Shown: positions 45,631-59,600 of the stretch, piece after piece | Layout: each line of letters begins with the position of its first letter | How positions within the stretch are numbered: position 1 is the stretch's first letter | Assembly: GCA_947650285.1 (NCBI GenBank) | Contig: CANTFL010001069.1 | Coordinates: 1-64,000, forward strand | Direction of reading: 5' to 3' | Source: Hyaloperonospora brassicae | Taxonomy: Eukaryota; Oomycota; Peronosporomycetes; Peronosporales; Peronosporaceae | DNA: 64,000 nt | Position numbers and translations under genes: made by a program | The notes under the pieces: generated by a model | Databases searched by the model: none | The model's input: only the letters and a program-made list of their open reading frames with translations | Told to the model about the DNA's origin: nothing

Positions 45631-47852
45631 TCTGCAAGCTTGCGAATCGAATGGGAAAGTGAATTCTGTTTACGACCGATTCGTCTCTCTTTGGTAAAGA
45701 ACTGTCCTCTTGTGTCGTTCTCGGCACGAAAGGCAAGGCAAGCCTTCGTAGTGGTCTCCTGTTTTTCTTTTCAAGTGATGACTCAAAGATTTGCGTCAGT
45801 ACATCAGCGTAGGAAAGGTGACGACCCAAGAGTCTTGTACTTGCAGTAGTAAGTCTTGCCATGTAACGATATAGCTGCCTCGGTGCTTAGCAGCGATCGA
45901 TGTACTTGACTTTTCGACTTTTACGACTTTTGGTGGGAAGGTGCAAGTATCTTTTGCTTCTCTTAACTAACCTCAGCTTGTCGTTGTGCTTGGCGTATAG
46001 AACGACAATTTCGATGCCGTGCGGCGTGTCGACACGTAAGCACTTCGTAAAGTAAGGAATCAACTTTTGAGCGGGTCGTCGAAAATTGAGGAAAAAGTCG
46101 ATCGATGCTTTATAAATGGTTTTGGACTGCATCCCATGAATGAAAGCCACGTGCGACTTGCGAGTCCAATTGACACTCCGACGTATGTGGCAGTCAAGCC
46201 ACTGGACGCCGGATAAATGTTGTCGACAGTAGCAAGTTGGCAGAGGTCAGCAACAACTTTGTATCGACTTGGGCGCGCCAATATGCTCGAGTCTCGCCAT
46301 CACAGCGATATGTGACCGTCGCGATTGAAAAGGTCATTGAGAGCAGTGACATTATCGATTACACACTACTGTCGATGGTATTGGTACGGAAAATCGTTAA
46401 CATACACGAATTCGAGTTGGCCAAGTCGATCGACTACGGGGCCTCACCTTTGCACTGAATGAACTATTCCAAACACTACAATGCAACCTACTTCAAACTT
46501 GCTGCAGCTTGCTGTTCAATCAATGCAATGTGCTTTCTTCTGCACGAAGAATACGTTATGGCTCATCTTACCATGCACTCCACAACAATACAGTCCATAT
46601 TGCTACTGCACGGAAGCGATTGGCACACACGCAAACATGAGTCTTTGACGACTGCAACACGCTACTTATTCGATCAGCTGGTATGGGCATCTTTGGGCGC
46701 GTCGTGTTTCTATTTTCCTATCTAGTCGCACTTGCCGATTGCAATGCTGCTTATTGAAACCTGCAACTAACGCTATGATGGATCAGTCCTACCGAGCTCA
46801 ATAATGCTTGACTTCGTTGGCACCGCAAGCTTCGAGCTCGATCAATGTACAAGCAGACGGATTCGTCCACGATTTAAATGACAGATTCCTTACGATCTGG
46901 GATCCGAGCACATTACAAGTGCCGAGAATAGCGAGGTTCGTTCGGTTGTTGTACACAGCTGCACACATCCTCCCAAGAGACATTGGCCCTGCAAAACGAT
47001 TTGCTGTGTACTCGCACTTTTGGTCTGACTGTGGTTACGACACCAGGGGGCTGGAACATTCATAAGCTCAGCCAAGTGCTTGCAATCGCGATAAGTTTTC
47101 GTGTGTCAAGTCCGATTTTGCCGCATTCAAGCGTGACTGCATTGGAGTCCTCTAGCGCTGCCCGACGGCAAAGAAATGCCTACTTCCCAAATTCTGCCAC
47201 GTAAGCAAATCACTCAGTTGAAAGTTGGCTGCATGTTATTTCTGTACGCTGTCTACACCGTCTCGGGCTTTCCAAGATCCTGTACTTGTTTCACTCTTCT
47301 TCGCTTTTTTTGGCTACCGGGACTGTCTCGAAGCTGTCTTTGCTCTTCAAGTATATTTGCTCGTTGGTAACGATTCATAGGGAGTTCCTTCGAGACTTGT
47401 TTTCGATATTGTGCCCTTTTTGAGGTCGTGGCGTTTGCGTACACTCAGTTGTAGGATCTACAGACGAAGTGCATACGTACACCGTATGTTTATCCTCGAC
47501 TGTTGCAATTGCCTTGGTCATTGTGGCCTGCTGTCGATTGCAGGCGATTTGTGTTGGATTTCCAGATGCAGTGACATTGCAATGCAACCTGAGACCTTTT
47601 CACATCACGGAAATGAACACATTGATATGTGGACCCGCCGAGTGAACCGTTCTGCCTCCATAGTCGAAGTGCTTTGACGCACAAATATTAAATAACGTCC
47701 TAGTACATACGACATGCATGTACATATCTACCCGTGCCGTCTCGACGCATAACGCTGGATGTGCCATCTTCGACAGAGCTAGTGCTATGCATATCCCCCA
47801 CAAACTGGGACATGCAGGCCAACTCGGCTAGCTCACTCGCGCCGGCACTAGG
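45631..47852. other. spacer, no convincing gene
   Basis: Open frames of at most 89 codons on both strands. Two consecutive plus frames (46237-46458 and 46459-46725) contain ankyrin-like fragments (GASPLH and KLAAACCSINAMCFLL), perhaps a relic. Nothing firm is seen. Confidence 0.35.
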
Positions 47853-50800
47853 TTAAGGCCAAAGCAAGGCGCTGAACGCCCCATTTGCTGGTACATCTTT
47901 CTGCTGACAGCGTAGACATCGCTCGCCATCCGGCTTCCGCATGCGAATCATCTCGCACATCATGCACCGTCGCGATGGCGCTGATGCCTTAGTCTGGAAT
48001 GCTGGAATGCCTCTCTGTATCGCAGGTCCCATATTTCCAGCAGCTGCGGCAGGTGCGCCAAACGGTGCCATTATAGGTGCAGGAATGAAAGCGAGGGGTT
48101 CGCTTTGAACCGCAACGGCCGGTCGCAGTGGGTCCAAAGTGATAGTAGGACCAGAAACAACAACTGTCGGAGCAGAGGATACTGTTCCACCTGACGTGAC
48201 TCCACTTACCGGTGTAGCAGCAGGCTCACGGGCATTTGCATAGGAGGTCCCTCGCGTTCTCACCGGTATGCGCGGCGACTCAGCTGAGGATGAGACACCC
48301 GTAGCATTGACGTCTGCACATCACAAGTGTTTAGTCGACAGCATATAACAGCGATGAAAGTCAACGTTCGCGCATAGTCACACAGCGCGCACCTACCACT
48401 CGTGTCCATTTCCTTACTCGGGCAACGTTTCTCCACAGTTTCTGCCAATTCGTGGCTGCCAGAAGAGACCGGGGCGGTATCGGAATGTACTTCGGCTGAA
48501 AACAGTGACTCATCCTCCGCTGGTCCCTGGGTGGTCGAAGGCTTGTCAGCGCGAAGGCTGTCAGCACCATCACGTGGCGCCGGCAGCTGCTCCATCGAAG
48601 GCTGGACAGGTGACGGCTGTCGTCCCGTCGACGGTGCCTCAGCAGGAGACCTAGTCGCATCATCACGTGCCACCGGTAGTTGCTCCGTCGAAGGCTGGAC
48701 GGGTGACGGCTGTCGTCCCGTCGACGGCGCCTCAGCAAAAAACCTAGTAGCATCATCACGTGCCATCGGCAATCGCTTGGTCGGCGGCTGTACTACCGCT
48801 TGACGTGACTCAACTGGGGACGAAGGCCCAATCGAAGGTGACGAGGCGGCAGATACACTGTTCTCCCTATTATCATCCGGTGAACGCACTGTTCTGCTGG
48901 CTGATGGCTCGCGGCTTGAGCTTCGATGACTTTCTTCAAAATCATCATGATCATCCGACGCTCGAGTACGCTCGACTGAAGGACGTCGCACGCCTCGACC
49001 AATGCTCAACAGAAAATACAGTGCGCTAATCGTGGCTAGACGAAAAGCCTCTCTTTTCTCTTCATGACTGCCACTCCCGATTTCTACCTTACCGACAACA
49101 AAATTCCAGTGATGAAATCGCGTACCGCAAAAGTAATTGACCTCTCTTGACAGTGCGATCGGATTTCCCGTGCTTTTCAAATTGTTCCACGCGCGAAGAA
49201 AACAATAGCTTTCGTTTGCTTGACTGCCATACATGCTTCTGTAGTAAGCAAGAGCCGTCTCCATCTCCTCATACAACCTTAGCCATGTAATCGCCTCGCT
49301 CCGCAAACCTTTCATGACATCCAAATGCAGTAGCACTGTAGACGTACCCTCCAACGTAAGCCATTCACGGTCTCGCACAGTCACCACTGCTTTCAAGCCA
49401 TCGAACTTTACCTTCAAATCAAATGGTCTGCACATGCGCTCAATGCGCTCAATAGTTTTAACGTACCAAATCATCTTCCTCGGCTTCTTCGTAACGTTAT
49501 ACACCGCTTCCAGCGAATGGGGAAACTTGTAAATAAACACTGACAGCAAATGTGGTAGAAAACTCTCGCGATAGGAAAACGTTGGTGCATCGTCCTCAAT
49601 GTCATCGTGACCGCTTTTTCTCGGTTCGTGATTCACACGCTGATCACTCCGGCAAGATGCCGATGCATGCTGGGGCGGTGGTGGCTCTTTGTGTGCGGGC
49701 TTTTTTCGGTTGGGCTGTTCATATGAAGACGGTGATGACCTCACATAAGTATCCGTAGAGTACTCAAAGCCACTGCTTCTAACACCGGCCGTAAAAGCGT
49801 CCTGTTGTCGGAGTAAAGTGCGTTCACGTGGCGACAAAAAGTTCCGGTCTTTCCAATGCCCGGACGCTGATCTTTCAAGCGCACTGCCAACTTTCGGTCT
49901 TTCCCGATACTGCATCGCGTCTTCCTCGGCTCCTGAATGCGATCGTTGATTCTTTGCATCAACTTCCGGGTAATGCCTACGTGTGTCCACAACCAAACGA
50001 GACTCCGCGTAAGATAACAACGGAGCACCGTCGTTGCGATACCTAGGCGGGCCTGTCGGACAAGCCGGAACCATCGAGATTCCCAAGGCATGATCATCAC
50101 TCACAATACTAACACGTTCCGGCGATGACATCCGCGGCGGTGGAAAGTTAGTCTGGTGTCCCGGTAGTTGCCGTTCGCTGACACCTTTCTTGCTCTTCAA
50201 ATAGGCCAAGGTAGAAATCCGAGATACATCGCATGCCGCGGGTGCTGTTGTGGCGGGTAAGTCAATGGCAGCTGGCGCCGCAAATGACTTTGCAGACAAC
50301 GGCGAGGAGGTCACAGTCCTAGCAGCTGGCCGTGATACCGGCAGTGGGGCCGAAACAAAAGTCTGCGGTGGTAGCAGTGGTGGTGGTGGTAGTGGGGCCG
50401 TAACCGAAGTCTGCCGTGGTGGCGGCGGTGGCGGTGGTGGGGCCATAACCGAAGTCTGATGTGGTAGCGGTGTTGGAGCCGCAACCGAAGCCTGAGGTGG
50501 TAGCGGTGGCCATGGCCTTTTATACTGTGGTGATGATGGCTGTTGTCGTGTAGTCGATACAAACGTAGGTAATGCTTTTGCCGGCAACACAGAAGAAGCA
50601 GGCGCCGCCGATACTGGCAATACCGGGAACTTCGACATACTCAGAGGTCTTGGTCGGGGGTTCGAGGGCCTCAATCCATTTGACACCGATCGGTTTCCAT
50701 TCTGGACGTATCGTCCTCCACCGGTAGATTTTGCTGATTTAGCAACACCAAGAGGCACAAGGTCTGCATCCATGTTCCTCCTGATCTGCTGCACAGAAGT

Positions 50801-51847
50801 CCGCTCTTGACTCGGTGTGGCCCTGGGAATTGTCCAACTCGCATCAGCTGATGACGCTGCAGGAGGAGTAGCAACATGCTTTGGTGACGACGAGACAAAG
50901 CGAGGCGAAGCGGCCTTACCCGTACTCAGACGGCCATCTAGTCGACGCCGTTTCACTCGTAAACTGCTGCTCCCGATTCCCGGTTTTCCGTCACCACTCG
51001 TCTCTGTAGATAGCTGCACCCGCAACAACGTCTTCTTCGCTGCTTTGTCTGTATGCGCTCCGAGCTCGTCCACGGCCGACACGCTCGACGGTGTCAGGCC
51101 ACCCGAGCGCAGCCGACCGACCAAACTGTCCATCTCTTGACCATCTCGAGTCCGTTTCACTCTTTTGTCTCGCTTTTTCTTTTCCTCGCCCTCGTCTTCT
51201 GCTTCCTTCTCCCCCTCCTCCTCCTCCTCGTCGACGTCGTCCGCTGCTTGCTCACTGTCCATTTGTCTCACCACTTTTTTCCGCTTTTTCTTGCGAGGTG
51301 TCGCCTCTTTCTCGCTCTCTCGCGGACTTTTCACACTGCTCCGCCGCTTCTCGTCACTTGCTTCTGCACCCGCTGCCACCCGTGCTACCGTCAGCCCCTT
51401 GTTCTTCCTACCGTTGTTGTGCCCAGTAGCACGTGGACTCGCTTGCACTTCCGCGGGCGTCTGCGTGTCGTTGCTCTTGTCTTTCCGCTTCCGTCGCTTG
51501 ATCACGAGCGACAAGGGCTTCGTGTCCTCCTCGTCCTCCTCGGCCTGTGCGTTCGCCAGACACTGCAGCTTCAGCGCTCGGTACCGCTGGCACATGCGCT
51601 TGTCTTCGCAAAAACTCGCGTACCGATTGGCCAAAACTTTGCGGCAAAAGGGGTTTCCGCACGCGGCCGAGCGGGTCGTCTCGTCTTGCGCGCTGTCCTC
51701 CTGCTCCTCGTCGCACGCGTCCTGCCTCGTGCTCTTTGCATTCAGACCGTGAAGCGCCAGTCGACGTACGTTGACGCCGCCGGCCGAGACGGGCGCGGAC
51801 TTGCGCGCCGATTGCCACTGCTGCCGAAGGTCCTTCGTGGTCGCCAT
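47853..51847 (-). CDS. 1303-residue disordered protein with terminal Zn motifs
   Basis: Exon 1 is 51847-48397, followed by an 83-nt intron (48396-48314, GTAGGT...GTGCAG), and exon 2 is 48313-47853. The start MATTKDLRQQW is chosen because the upstream codons are leader-like and contain a pyrimidine-AG. Near the N-terminus Cys 63, 68, 80 and 86 form a C-x4-C-x11-C-x5-C group. A long Lys/Glu/Ser-rich charged region with basic clusters (nuclear-signal-like), polyproline runs and serine tracts follows. Residues about 750-940 are the only part that looks folded (SFLPHLLSVFIYKFPHSLEA, then many Trp and Tyr). Next come three 31-residue repeats (nt about 48560-48775). The end is a CX2C-x12-CX2C zinc ribbon (about 1267-1286). 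A nuclear, chromatin or RNA-linked role is a guess. I do not recognise the family. It is tandem to exportin-1, 240 bp from it. Confidence 0.85.
48560..48775 (-). repeat. 93-bp coding tandem repeat
   Basis: About two full copies and a diverged third encode a 31-residue unit with the core ARDDATR..AEAPSTGRQPSP. The copies are nearly identical at DNA level (shared acgggtgacggctgtcgtcc), so the expansion is recent. Confidence 0.8.
50370..50452. repeat. GGT/GGC trinucleotide repeat (polyproline)
   Basis: Runs of ggt and ggc on the plus strand encode polyproline on the minus strand of the 1303-residue protein. Length variation would not break the frame. Confidence 0.8.
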
Positions 51848-52087
51848 GACCCGATAGTTGTTTGGTTTCTGCTGGAAAAAAGCAAGAGTGATGGTCACGG
51901 CCAGTGAAAACCGGCTAAGTTGTCGCAAATTGACTAAAACAACGCGGCTTTACGCAGCAAAATGAACGCGTTCGCTCGCGTCGAGCCCTTTTTTATTTTT
52001 AGCACGTGTGTCTCTCTCGGTGGTGCCGTCATGGTGGACAACAAGTCTGCCTCGTTGCTAGTACTTACTCTGTGTGATAAAACGGAC

Positions 52088-55000
52088 CTACAAGTCGGCC
52101 ATCTCATCCGGACGCTCGTTCGGGTTGACTAGACCCGGCACGGCCAGCTTGGCAGCCAAGGCCTGCTTCTCCTGCAGCTGCGTCCGCGCGAGGTTTTCCT
52201 CGAGAAACAGCTCGGCGTTGTCCTCGCCGGCAAACTCCTTGATGTTCACGAGAAAGTCGCGCAAGTGCTTCTTGAACGTCGGCAGGTCCTTCGACATGTC
52301 GAAACAGCCCACCACAAACTGCACCACCTGTGCACGAGACAGGTTCGGGAACGACGAGCCGATCAAATTTGCCACGTAGTCCTTGAGAAAAGCCTGAGGA
52401 ATAGGACGACAACAGAAACATAGACAGCGTGAGAACGAGCCCGTTACCATCCAGAAGCGCGAAGTCAGTGGACGTACCGAGTTCGTCTGGCCGGGAGGCA
52501 TGGCGGCCACGTTCGGCACGCCCTCCCATAGAGGTATAGTCACGTGATTGTTTTCCACGATGGAAAACATGTGACGCAAAACAGCTGCGTGCAGCTTGAA
52601 ACCGAACTTGTGAAGGCGGTCGGTCAGCACGGCCAAGATATCTTGCAGCAGCAATAGGTAGAACGAGCGGTAGAACCCGGCGGCAATCTGGGGGTTTTCT
52701 TGAATGTTCAGTAGCAGCGCAAACAGCGTGGCAAGACCCTACACAAAAGTTTGATAGTGCAAAGTATGGTAGTCAGTCGAATACCGAATGGCCCGAATCA
52801 GACGAGCAAGATAACACATACCGTGTCTGCAACGTTGCGCTCTGTGTGCTTGAAAGCCCAAATGATCGAGTCCACGACCAGCTTCTGATGCTCCTGCGGT
52901 ATGCTGAACAGCGCTTCGAAGCAAAAGTCGTTCACAGCCTGGAGTAGCTTGAAAAAGTTCACGCGGTGTTCCGGAAAATCCTCGAAATTCTTCGTGATCA
53001 TCTGTAGCGTGCACTCAAAGACAGACTCGAGGATCATAGGCACTGTGGGCGCGATGATGTTTTTCAGCTTGTTGATGCTAGTAGCCAGCAAAGTGAGCAC
53101 CTCCGCTTCTTTTGCCGTAGGTGTTGTGGTCTGGTAGTCCGAGAGAATGGTCTCCAAAAGCTTAGGCAAAAAGTGAGTCGCCACGAACTGCCGTGCTGCA
53201 TCATCGCCTGCAGTGTGTTCCACAAACGCATCCATCAAGCGCAAGCTCTCCTTTTTGGCACTGCGCAGTGAGCGCACCTGCGACGTTTTCACCGCAATCT
53301 CTCCACCCTGTTCAACCATCACAGCTATGCGCTGCGTGTACGCCACGTAAACATTCAGCATGTCCTGAAAAATGTAGCCCATTTGCGAGTTAAAGCCATT
53401 CGACCCAATAGCCTTGCACACTTTTACGTTCGTTCGAATGATCTTGATAATCTCCTTGATGCCTCGGCTGTCGTACAAAATACTCACGTCTTGAGCTGCT
53501 TGTGTCATGATCGACTTCCACGCTTCATTAGGAAGGCTCATCAATCGACTGAGGAGCAACTCCTTTCGGCTAGTATCGTTGTCAGCAGCGAGCATTGATG
53601 CCACGGCCTCGTAGAACGTGTGCACTTGGTGCGTTTCCAAATCGGACACAATGCGAGGTAGCTCTTCGAGCAGTTCTTCCACAAACGGACGCGTTTCACC
53701 ACTCTGTAGAATAACAAACTTACGCCGGCACTTTTGCGAGATCTTCAAGAAAGTGTCACACGCCATGTCTTGTACACCAGGGTGGAGCTCGTGCATGAAC
53801 TCGAACAATTTGTTCACGACAGTGCGAAGAAACTTCCAGTGTGCGCGCAGAAAGCGCGGGTACTGACCCACGACATACATAATGTTCGAAGCGACCACAG
53901 CCTTGTTATCCTTGCCACGCTTCATTTCGCACAACCCCAGTAGATCTTTGATCACAGTGACCAAGAAACGCTTCTCGTTCTCTTCGCTCATGGCACCAGA
54001 AATCGATCCGATCGCCCAGCAGAGCGTGTTCAGATTGTTCCACGACCATTCAGTACCCTCAACCTGAGCTGTGAGCTTCTCTAGCATGATCGTCTCTGTG
54101 TCGTCATAGTTCAAGTGCGTCAAATACACAAGCGTCTCGTGCATCGTCTTGTACTGCGATAACGCTTCCGTGTCCTTGGTCGTCTCCCGCACAATATCGC
54201 CATTTTCGTCTTCCACAATCAGCACTTCGGACGGCTTCACCATCTTCGAGATCATCACGTGGCGCACACGGTTCATGACGGGTGACACAAGGTCACGCCG
54301 GCTACGAGCCTGGTTCTGAAAACCTGCAAGTGGGTTCATCTGGTTCTGGTCGACCGTGTACAAGTCCCGCGTGAAAAAGTGCCAGTACTCCAAGCAGATC
54401 TTGAAGATGCTGTCGTCGTCTACCTCGGCGATACACACAAGATACGTGAAGCCTGCCAGTAACGCCTGGTGGGCCTCGTCACCCGGCGCACTGATTGGTC
54501 GCTCAATTACTTGAATGTGATACCGGAAAAAACCCGTGAAGAAAATACTCAATCGCTGCACAAACACCTCGTCCTGTTCCCAGAACGGCGTAAACGAACT
54601 GCCGGGCGGCAAGATCTTGCCAACCTCAGTTAGCACACCCATGTACAGCTGAATGTACACGTTGGTGTACTGCTCAGGAACATCGCGTAACTGAGCGATC
54701 TCGCTCAAGCAGCTAATGGTATCGTTGCGAAACGCGTTCGTCGATAAAAATTTTGTAACGAGGATTTTGATCAGATCCGTCTCGAAGATAAACCCGAGAG
54801 GAATCCAGCTCAAAAAACGAAGCAGCGTCTGCAACGTAATCTGGAGAAGCGGCACGTGTGTCGATTTGTTCAGCACAAACTCGCAGAGCTACGATAGCAG
54901 AGGTAGAATACACACGTGTTAGATATACGCGTACAGATGCTCAAGTGGGACACCACGACTGACATCGTTCTACGCTGTGTTCTATCGTACCTGGAAAATC

Positions 55001-55726
55001 TGAGTAAACTCATGATTAAGGCTTTCTTTCAGCGTCTTCGTTTTCTGCTCGGTCAGCTGGTCCTTGGAGAAGTCAAAGACTTCTTCACTCAGCAGCTTCA
55101 AAATAGTCATGTTGTTCTCGCACAAGATCTCCGACGTCTTGCTCGAGTTGACGATATCCGTAATGAATGACGGCCAGTTCTGCGGCCACTCGTGCTTTAG
55201 CACCTGCACTAGCACAAGATCCATCTTGTTCACAAACATACGCTGGTTGTGCAGTGTAGACTCATCCGACGACATCTGCAGGCAGCGACAGCTAGATTAG
55301 CCATATTCACAGCATCACGAACCACATCAGATTGCTGTTACACACCGACAGGAGCTTGCCGACAATGTAGCTCTTGATGCCTTCACGTTGGTCAGTAGGC
55401 AGAATCTTCCAGCGGTAATGAATCGCATCCTCCAAGATCTGACGTAAATAGTGCAAAGCGTTTCAGCATTCTGTGCCACATGCTGCTACACCAAAAACAC
55501 GCCGCACCTGCAGCCCAAAAAACTTGGTCTGAATACTGGTCGACTTCTCCAAGATATCCGAGGCACGCGTCCACGCATCCTGGTGCTCCTGCAGCGCCAC
55601 CATGATCTGATTGGCCACCCGTTGGTGCGGGCTCTTGGGATCGTTCATGCACTGCACCACTTGGTCCAGCGCTGCCACGTCAAACGGCTGCGAGAAGTCC
55701 AGCAGTTTCTGGCCCACAGCTTCCAT
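52088..55726 (-). CDS. XPO1: exportin-1 (CRM1), nuclear export receptor
   Basis: Carries proteins with leucine-rich nuclear export signals, and some RNPs, out of the nucleus with Ran-GTP. Six exons: 55726-55508, 55438-55346, 55275-54991, 54888-52822, 52738-52478 and 52393-52088, all with GT-AG introns of 62-102 nt. Together they give 1076 residues (animals about 1071). Family segments run throughout: LLDFSQPFD and HQDAWTRA at the N-terminus, [36 protein letters not shown] (importin-beta N-terminal part), [52 protein letters not shown]-like helices and IKEFAGEDN near the C-terminus. The Cys of [14 protein letters not shown] (about residue 519) matches the leptomycin-B-reactive Cys528 of the human protein. 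Every exon length is a multiple of three. It is divergent from the gene at 56640 (913 bp between). Confidence 0.97.
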
Positions 55727-56639
55727 GTTGACTTGTTTTTGCACCTCCTGTATCCCTTTTTACACCTGACTAGACAAAAATCCACACCAGCGTAAGCGAC
55801 AAAAATACTCAATTTCCACCAATGAAAAGCCAACAGCGACGGCGCAGCCACATGAACACCGCTGCAAGACGCGAGCGGTATGCAGCAGCTGTGCATGCAG
55901 CGTATACCAGCGACAGTGCCAGTTTGTCGCTGACAAAGCGCAGTTTTTGTATCGACGTCTCGCACCTTTTCCACTCGATCGACGCTATTTCCTTCCTATC
56001 AAGGACCTGTACACCGCTGATTCGAGCAAAGAGAGAGACTAGATACAGGTAGTCAGATATCCGTCAGACGATCGGTCGTGACAGTGCGCAGCGCGGACAC
56101 TGAAAGATGGAGGGAGGGGGTTCACGCACCGAAGCTTCGTTCGTTATCTGCGCTCTGTTTTGTACTGTGACTGACTTCTGCTCACTCCATCGAGTCAAAA
56201 TCTTGGCTTGGCGTGCGACCATTGGTTAAAACCGTGTTTCAAAGTGCTGCTCAATTGGCTGAAAACAGACCTCGACCGTCGAGTGGATGGGCGGACGTTC
56301 GTGTTCGTCACACGACGCACTCGTGTGCTGCACATACCCCGTCTAACCCGTTTGCCGCACCCTTTGACGCCCAACACCACGTTCGTTTCCTTTTGCCACC
56401 GCGCGCGCGGCACCCATTTGCGCACTGGCGGCCAAAAAGGCAACGCGCGCTGCAGCAGAGAGCGTCCATCGTCATCATTATCATGTCGCTGTTCTGCCAA
56501 TTGCGCGCTCGTGGCAGCGCTTGTATTGAATCCACCAATCAGCATCCAGCAGAAGCAGAAGAAGAAACAGCAGCAACTACTGCCGCTCCTGCTGGTGCAC
56601 AACTCGATCAAGACAAGACAGCGACCGGCGACGACGACG
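55727..56639. other. shared upstream region of two divergent genes
   Basis: It lies between the start of exportin-1 (minus) and the F-box/RRM/RING gene (plus), so it should hold both promoters. Long chance frames from 56208 run into the plus gene without an earlier ATG that looks authentic. I could not place a core promoter motif. Confidence 0.4.
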
Positions 56640-59600
56640 ATGCGGTCGCACACTCGTCTCGTGCAAATGGGTCTACAGTTACTCCTGGACCCGGTCCACT
56701 GGCCGCTGACTCACGCATGCGACTTGCTCAGCAGTCGCGAAGCCGCCCGCTGCGTGTCCAGCAGACGCTTGCACGACGCCGAAGCGCGCGTCGACAGCAC
56801 GCACACGAACGGGTTGTGGCTTCCAAGAGTGCGTGCCGTACGTGCTCATGTGGTTATGTTATGTACACGTACACAGTGATGGGGCGGCAGGTCGTGATGG
56901 AGAGCACGTGATTGGTCTGTTTGCTCACATGTGTTTTGTTTGCTGCGACTTGCGTGTCTTTGCTTTGGTACTGGAGCAGATCGAGATGGACGTGAAAACG
57001 CTGTAGATTCTTGTGCAGACGCTGAAGCTGTCGAGTCGTCGAGCGATGCGCTTGTGGACGACTTTGCCGAGGAAATCGAGAGCGAAGCGAGTGAAATTCG
57101 AATGCTGATTGCCCGGACAGCGCAGCTTTGGTCTGCAGTAGACCAAGAGGAGCATCGAGAAGACGTTGTACCAGACGTGCGACAGCAGTTGTTTCCAGGT
57201 GCTTCTCCACCTCGTGCTCTGCACACGTTGCTGCCAGCAGAAGACGCGTGTGTTGAGAACGACACTAGCACTTTGAGTAGCGACGACGATGCGTTTGATT
57301 GGGGAGACGAGCAAGACGGGAAGACGGACAGTGTGGAAATGGATCTTTATAGCATGACACGAGGTGGCAGGGAAGACGCAAGTAGCGCTGACGCATTTGG
57401 ACGATCAACGGGATCGATCTGCAGCAGCCGTTTGTGCCTTTTTGGAGCATCAGTTGAACAAAGAGGTGTAGCCGGACGAAGCCACGATGTGAGTAGCGAT
57501 AGTGGCTGCGAGAGCGTGACTCTTGGAAGGCAAAGTGACGAAAGCGCGCGTGACAGCGATGAGTTGCGGCTGGAGCAAGATGAAGTTGTTGGGGCATCGA
57601 TTCGAGCGCTTAACGCGTCGAAAGCTAGTGTCTTACAAGATGCTGTATTAACGAACCTGATCCGCTTAGGCTTCCGCGAAGATGTCACGCGAGTGGCACT
57701 AGAGACAGGCGTTTTCGAGATTGATCAGTATGGCTCCGACTTTGAGTTGGAGTACGCCGACATCTTCATGTCGCTGGTGAAGATGGTGTGCGATGCACAT
57801 GTCGATGTCAGGAGCGATGGCAATGATGACAGACGACAATGGGCACCATGTGATGTAAGTTTTGACAGTCACGAACCGTATGACACCACGGACGCCAATC
57901 AGGTTACTGATCCAGAACAGATCTCGTTTCTTCCATTTAAGTGGCCCGTCTTCGATATGGCGCAATTTGAGTTTGGAAATGCGCGCCCTGGGACGTGCTT
58001 CAACAGCGTCTGCGTGTTGATAAACCTACCGAAGGTGCCAATGGACCGCACGGACGAGTTGATGAAACTACTGTCCTGCAGTCTGTTTTGCATGATTGAT
58101 GACCCTATTCAAGTGGCCATTCCATCAGCACGCTCCACGGGGCGTACAAAAGGGCATGCGTTTCTAGAGTTTGATGATCCAGTTATTGCACAGAGATGCG
58201 CAGTAGCTGTGGATGGTCTGACATGGGGGAAAGGGCCATCTTGCAGGATCAGGGGGAACTTGTTTCGACGATACGAAGCAAAAGTCTCTGCTGCAAAGCG
58301 CAGACTAGCACCTATGATGAATGAGGACGAGGCATCGCCTCCTCGTTTGCTTTCAGGTGTTCTTCACTCTAGGTCTGTCACGGACACTGCTTCTGGATGT
58401 CCTCACACGCTCGAGCATCATCATTCTCGGTTCAGTATTGATATAGTCCAGCAGCAATATCTTACTGACAGCGATGACGATAGTCGCGACACGGGTGAGC
58501 TGTTGATAGGTCATCCAACAGAGTATGCACAGTTTAACGTATCCCCAGTGCTGGACCTATCATCAGGCAGCGTTGATAGCGAAGCTCAAGAGGGACATAT
58601 TCAGCTAGATCATGCGATACAGCTCGGCTGGGACGATACTATTGTGGATGCTGGATATAGGATGCAACAGCAGAGGCATGATGAGGATGACGATGAGATG
58701 AGAGAAGTTGGTGCCAACAACAGTGTGCTTACATTGCAACGTCGAGACGAAGGCAACCTGATGAGCCAATCGCTTGTTGACGAATACGACGACGATAACT
58801 TGGCGTGCTCACAAACGCGAGTTTCATTGTCGTTTGACGAAGCGCTGGAGGCTTCATCAAGTTTAGCGTCAACGTCGTCCGCCATGGAACACGAACCTTA
58901 TGCAGACTGTGACACTATAGAACACTCTGATAGTATCCTTGACGCCAATGACGGCACGGGAAAGCCATGGCGAAGATACTGCGAAGACTTGATCGTCTGC
59001 AATCGTGACATGCAAGAGCAGATCTCTCTAGCACGCATTCGCATAGTCCAGCTGAGCCGCAACAATCAAAAGCTGCATTTGCTGGCTGACCGTGTAGAGC
59101 GGGATCGTGACGGTTTGCTTTACGAAAACGACTTGCTGCAGACGCAACTTTACGGGCACGAAGACCACAAGCGGCGCTACGACTCTATGATGAAGGAATT
59201 GGTTTCGTTGCGAACACTTGTCACCCGGCAAGAGCAGTCTCTTTGTGCACAGATCCCGGACCGTGAACATTTTACAGCGGCATGCACACGTGATAATCCC
59301 TCGGGCACAGCTTTGAGCTCCACAGATAGTATGCAAGCAGCACTTTCTTCTCTACGCTCGGTCTCGCTTGCAAATTGCAAGTTTCAGGAGCTGAAGGAGT
59401 GGGAGCAACAGCTAGAGAGCACATTGAGCCAAGTGCGCTCTATCAAGGAGGAAAGGGCGCTGGAAATGCAGAAGAAGCTTGATCGCCAGGTCGAAGAGCA
59501 GAATGAGCTCAAGCTTTGCGTGATCTGCCTCTGCAACGAAAAGCGGATACTGTGTCTGCCTTGCCGGCATTTGTGCTTGTGCGAGACGTGCTCCCACCGC

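Noticed and set aside
46237..46725. Ankyrin-like plus-strand fragments
   Set aside because: Two short frames with partial consensus only; no repeat series.
51053..51907. 284-codon plus-strand frame opposite the 1303-residue protein
   Set aside because: Leu/Arg/Ser-rich shadow of charged codons on the minus strand.
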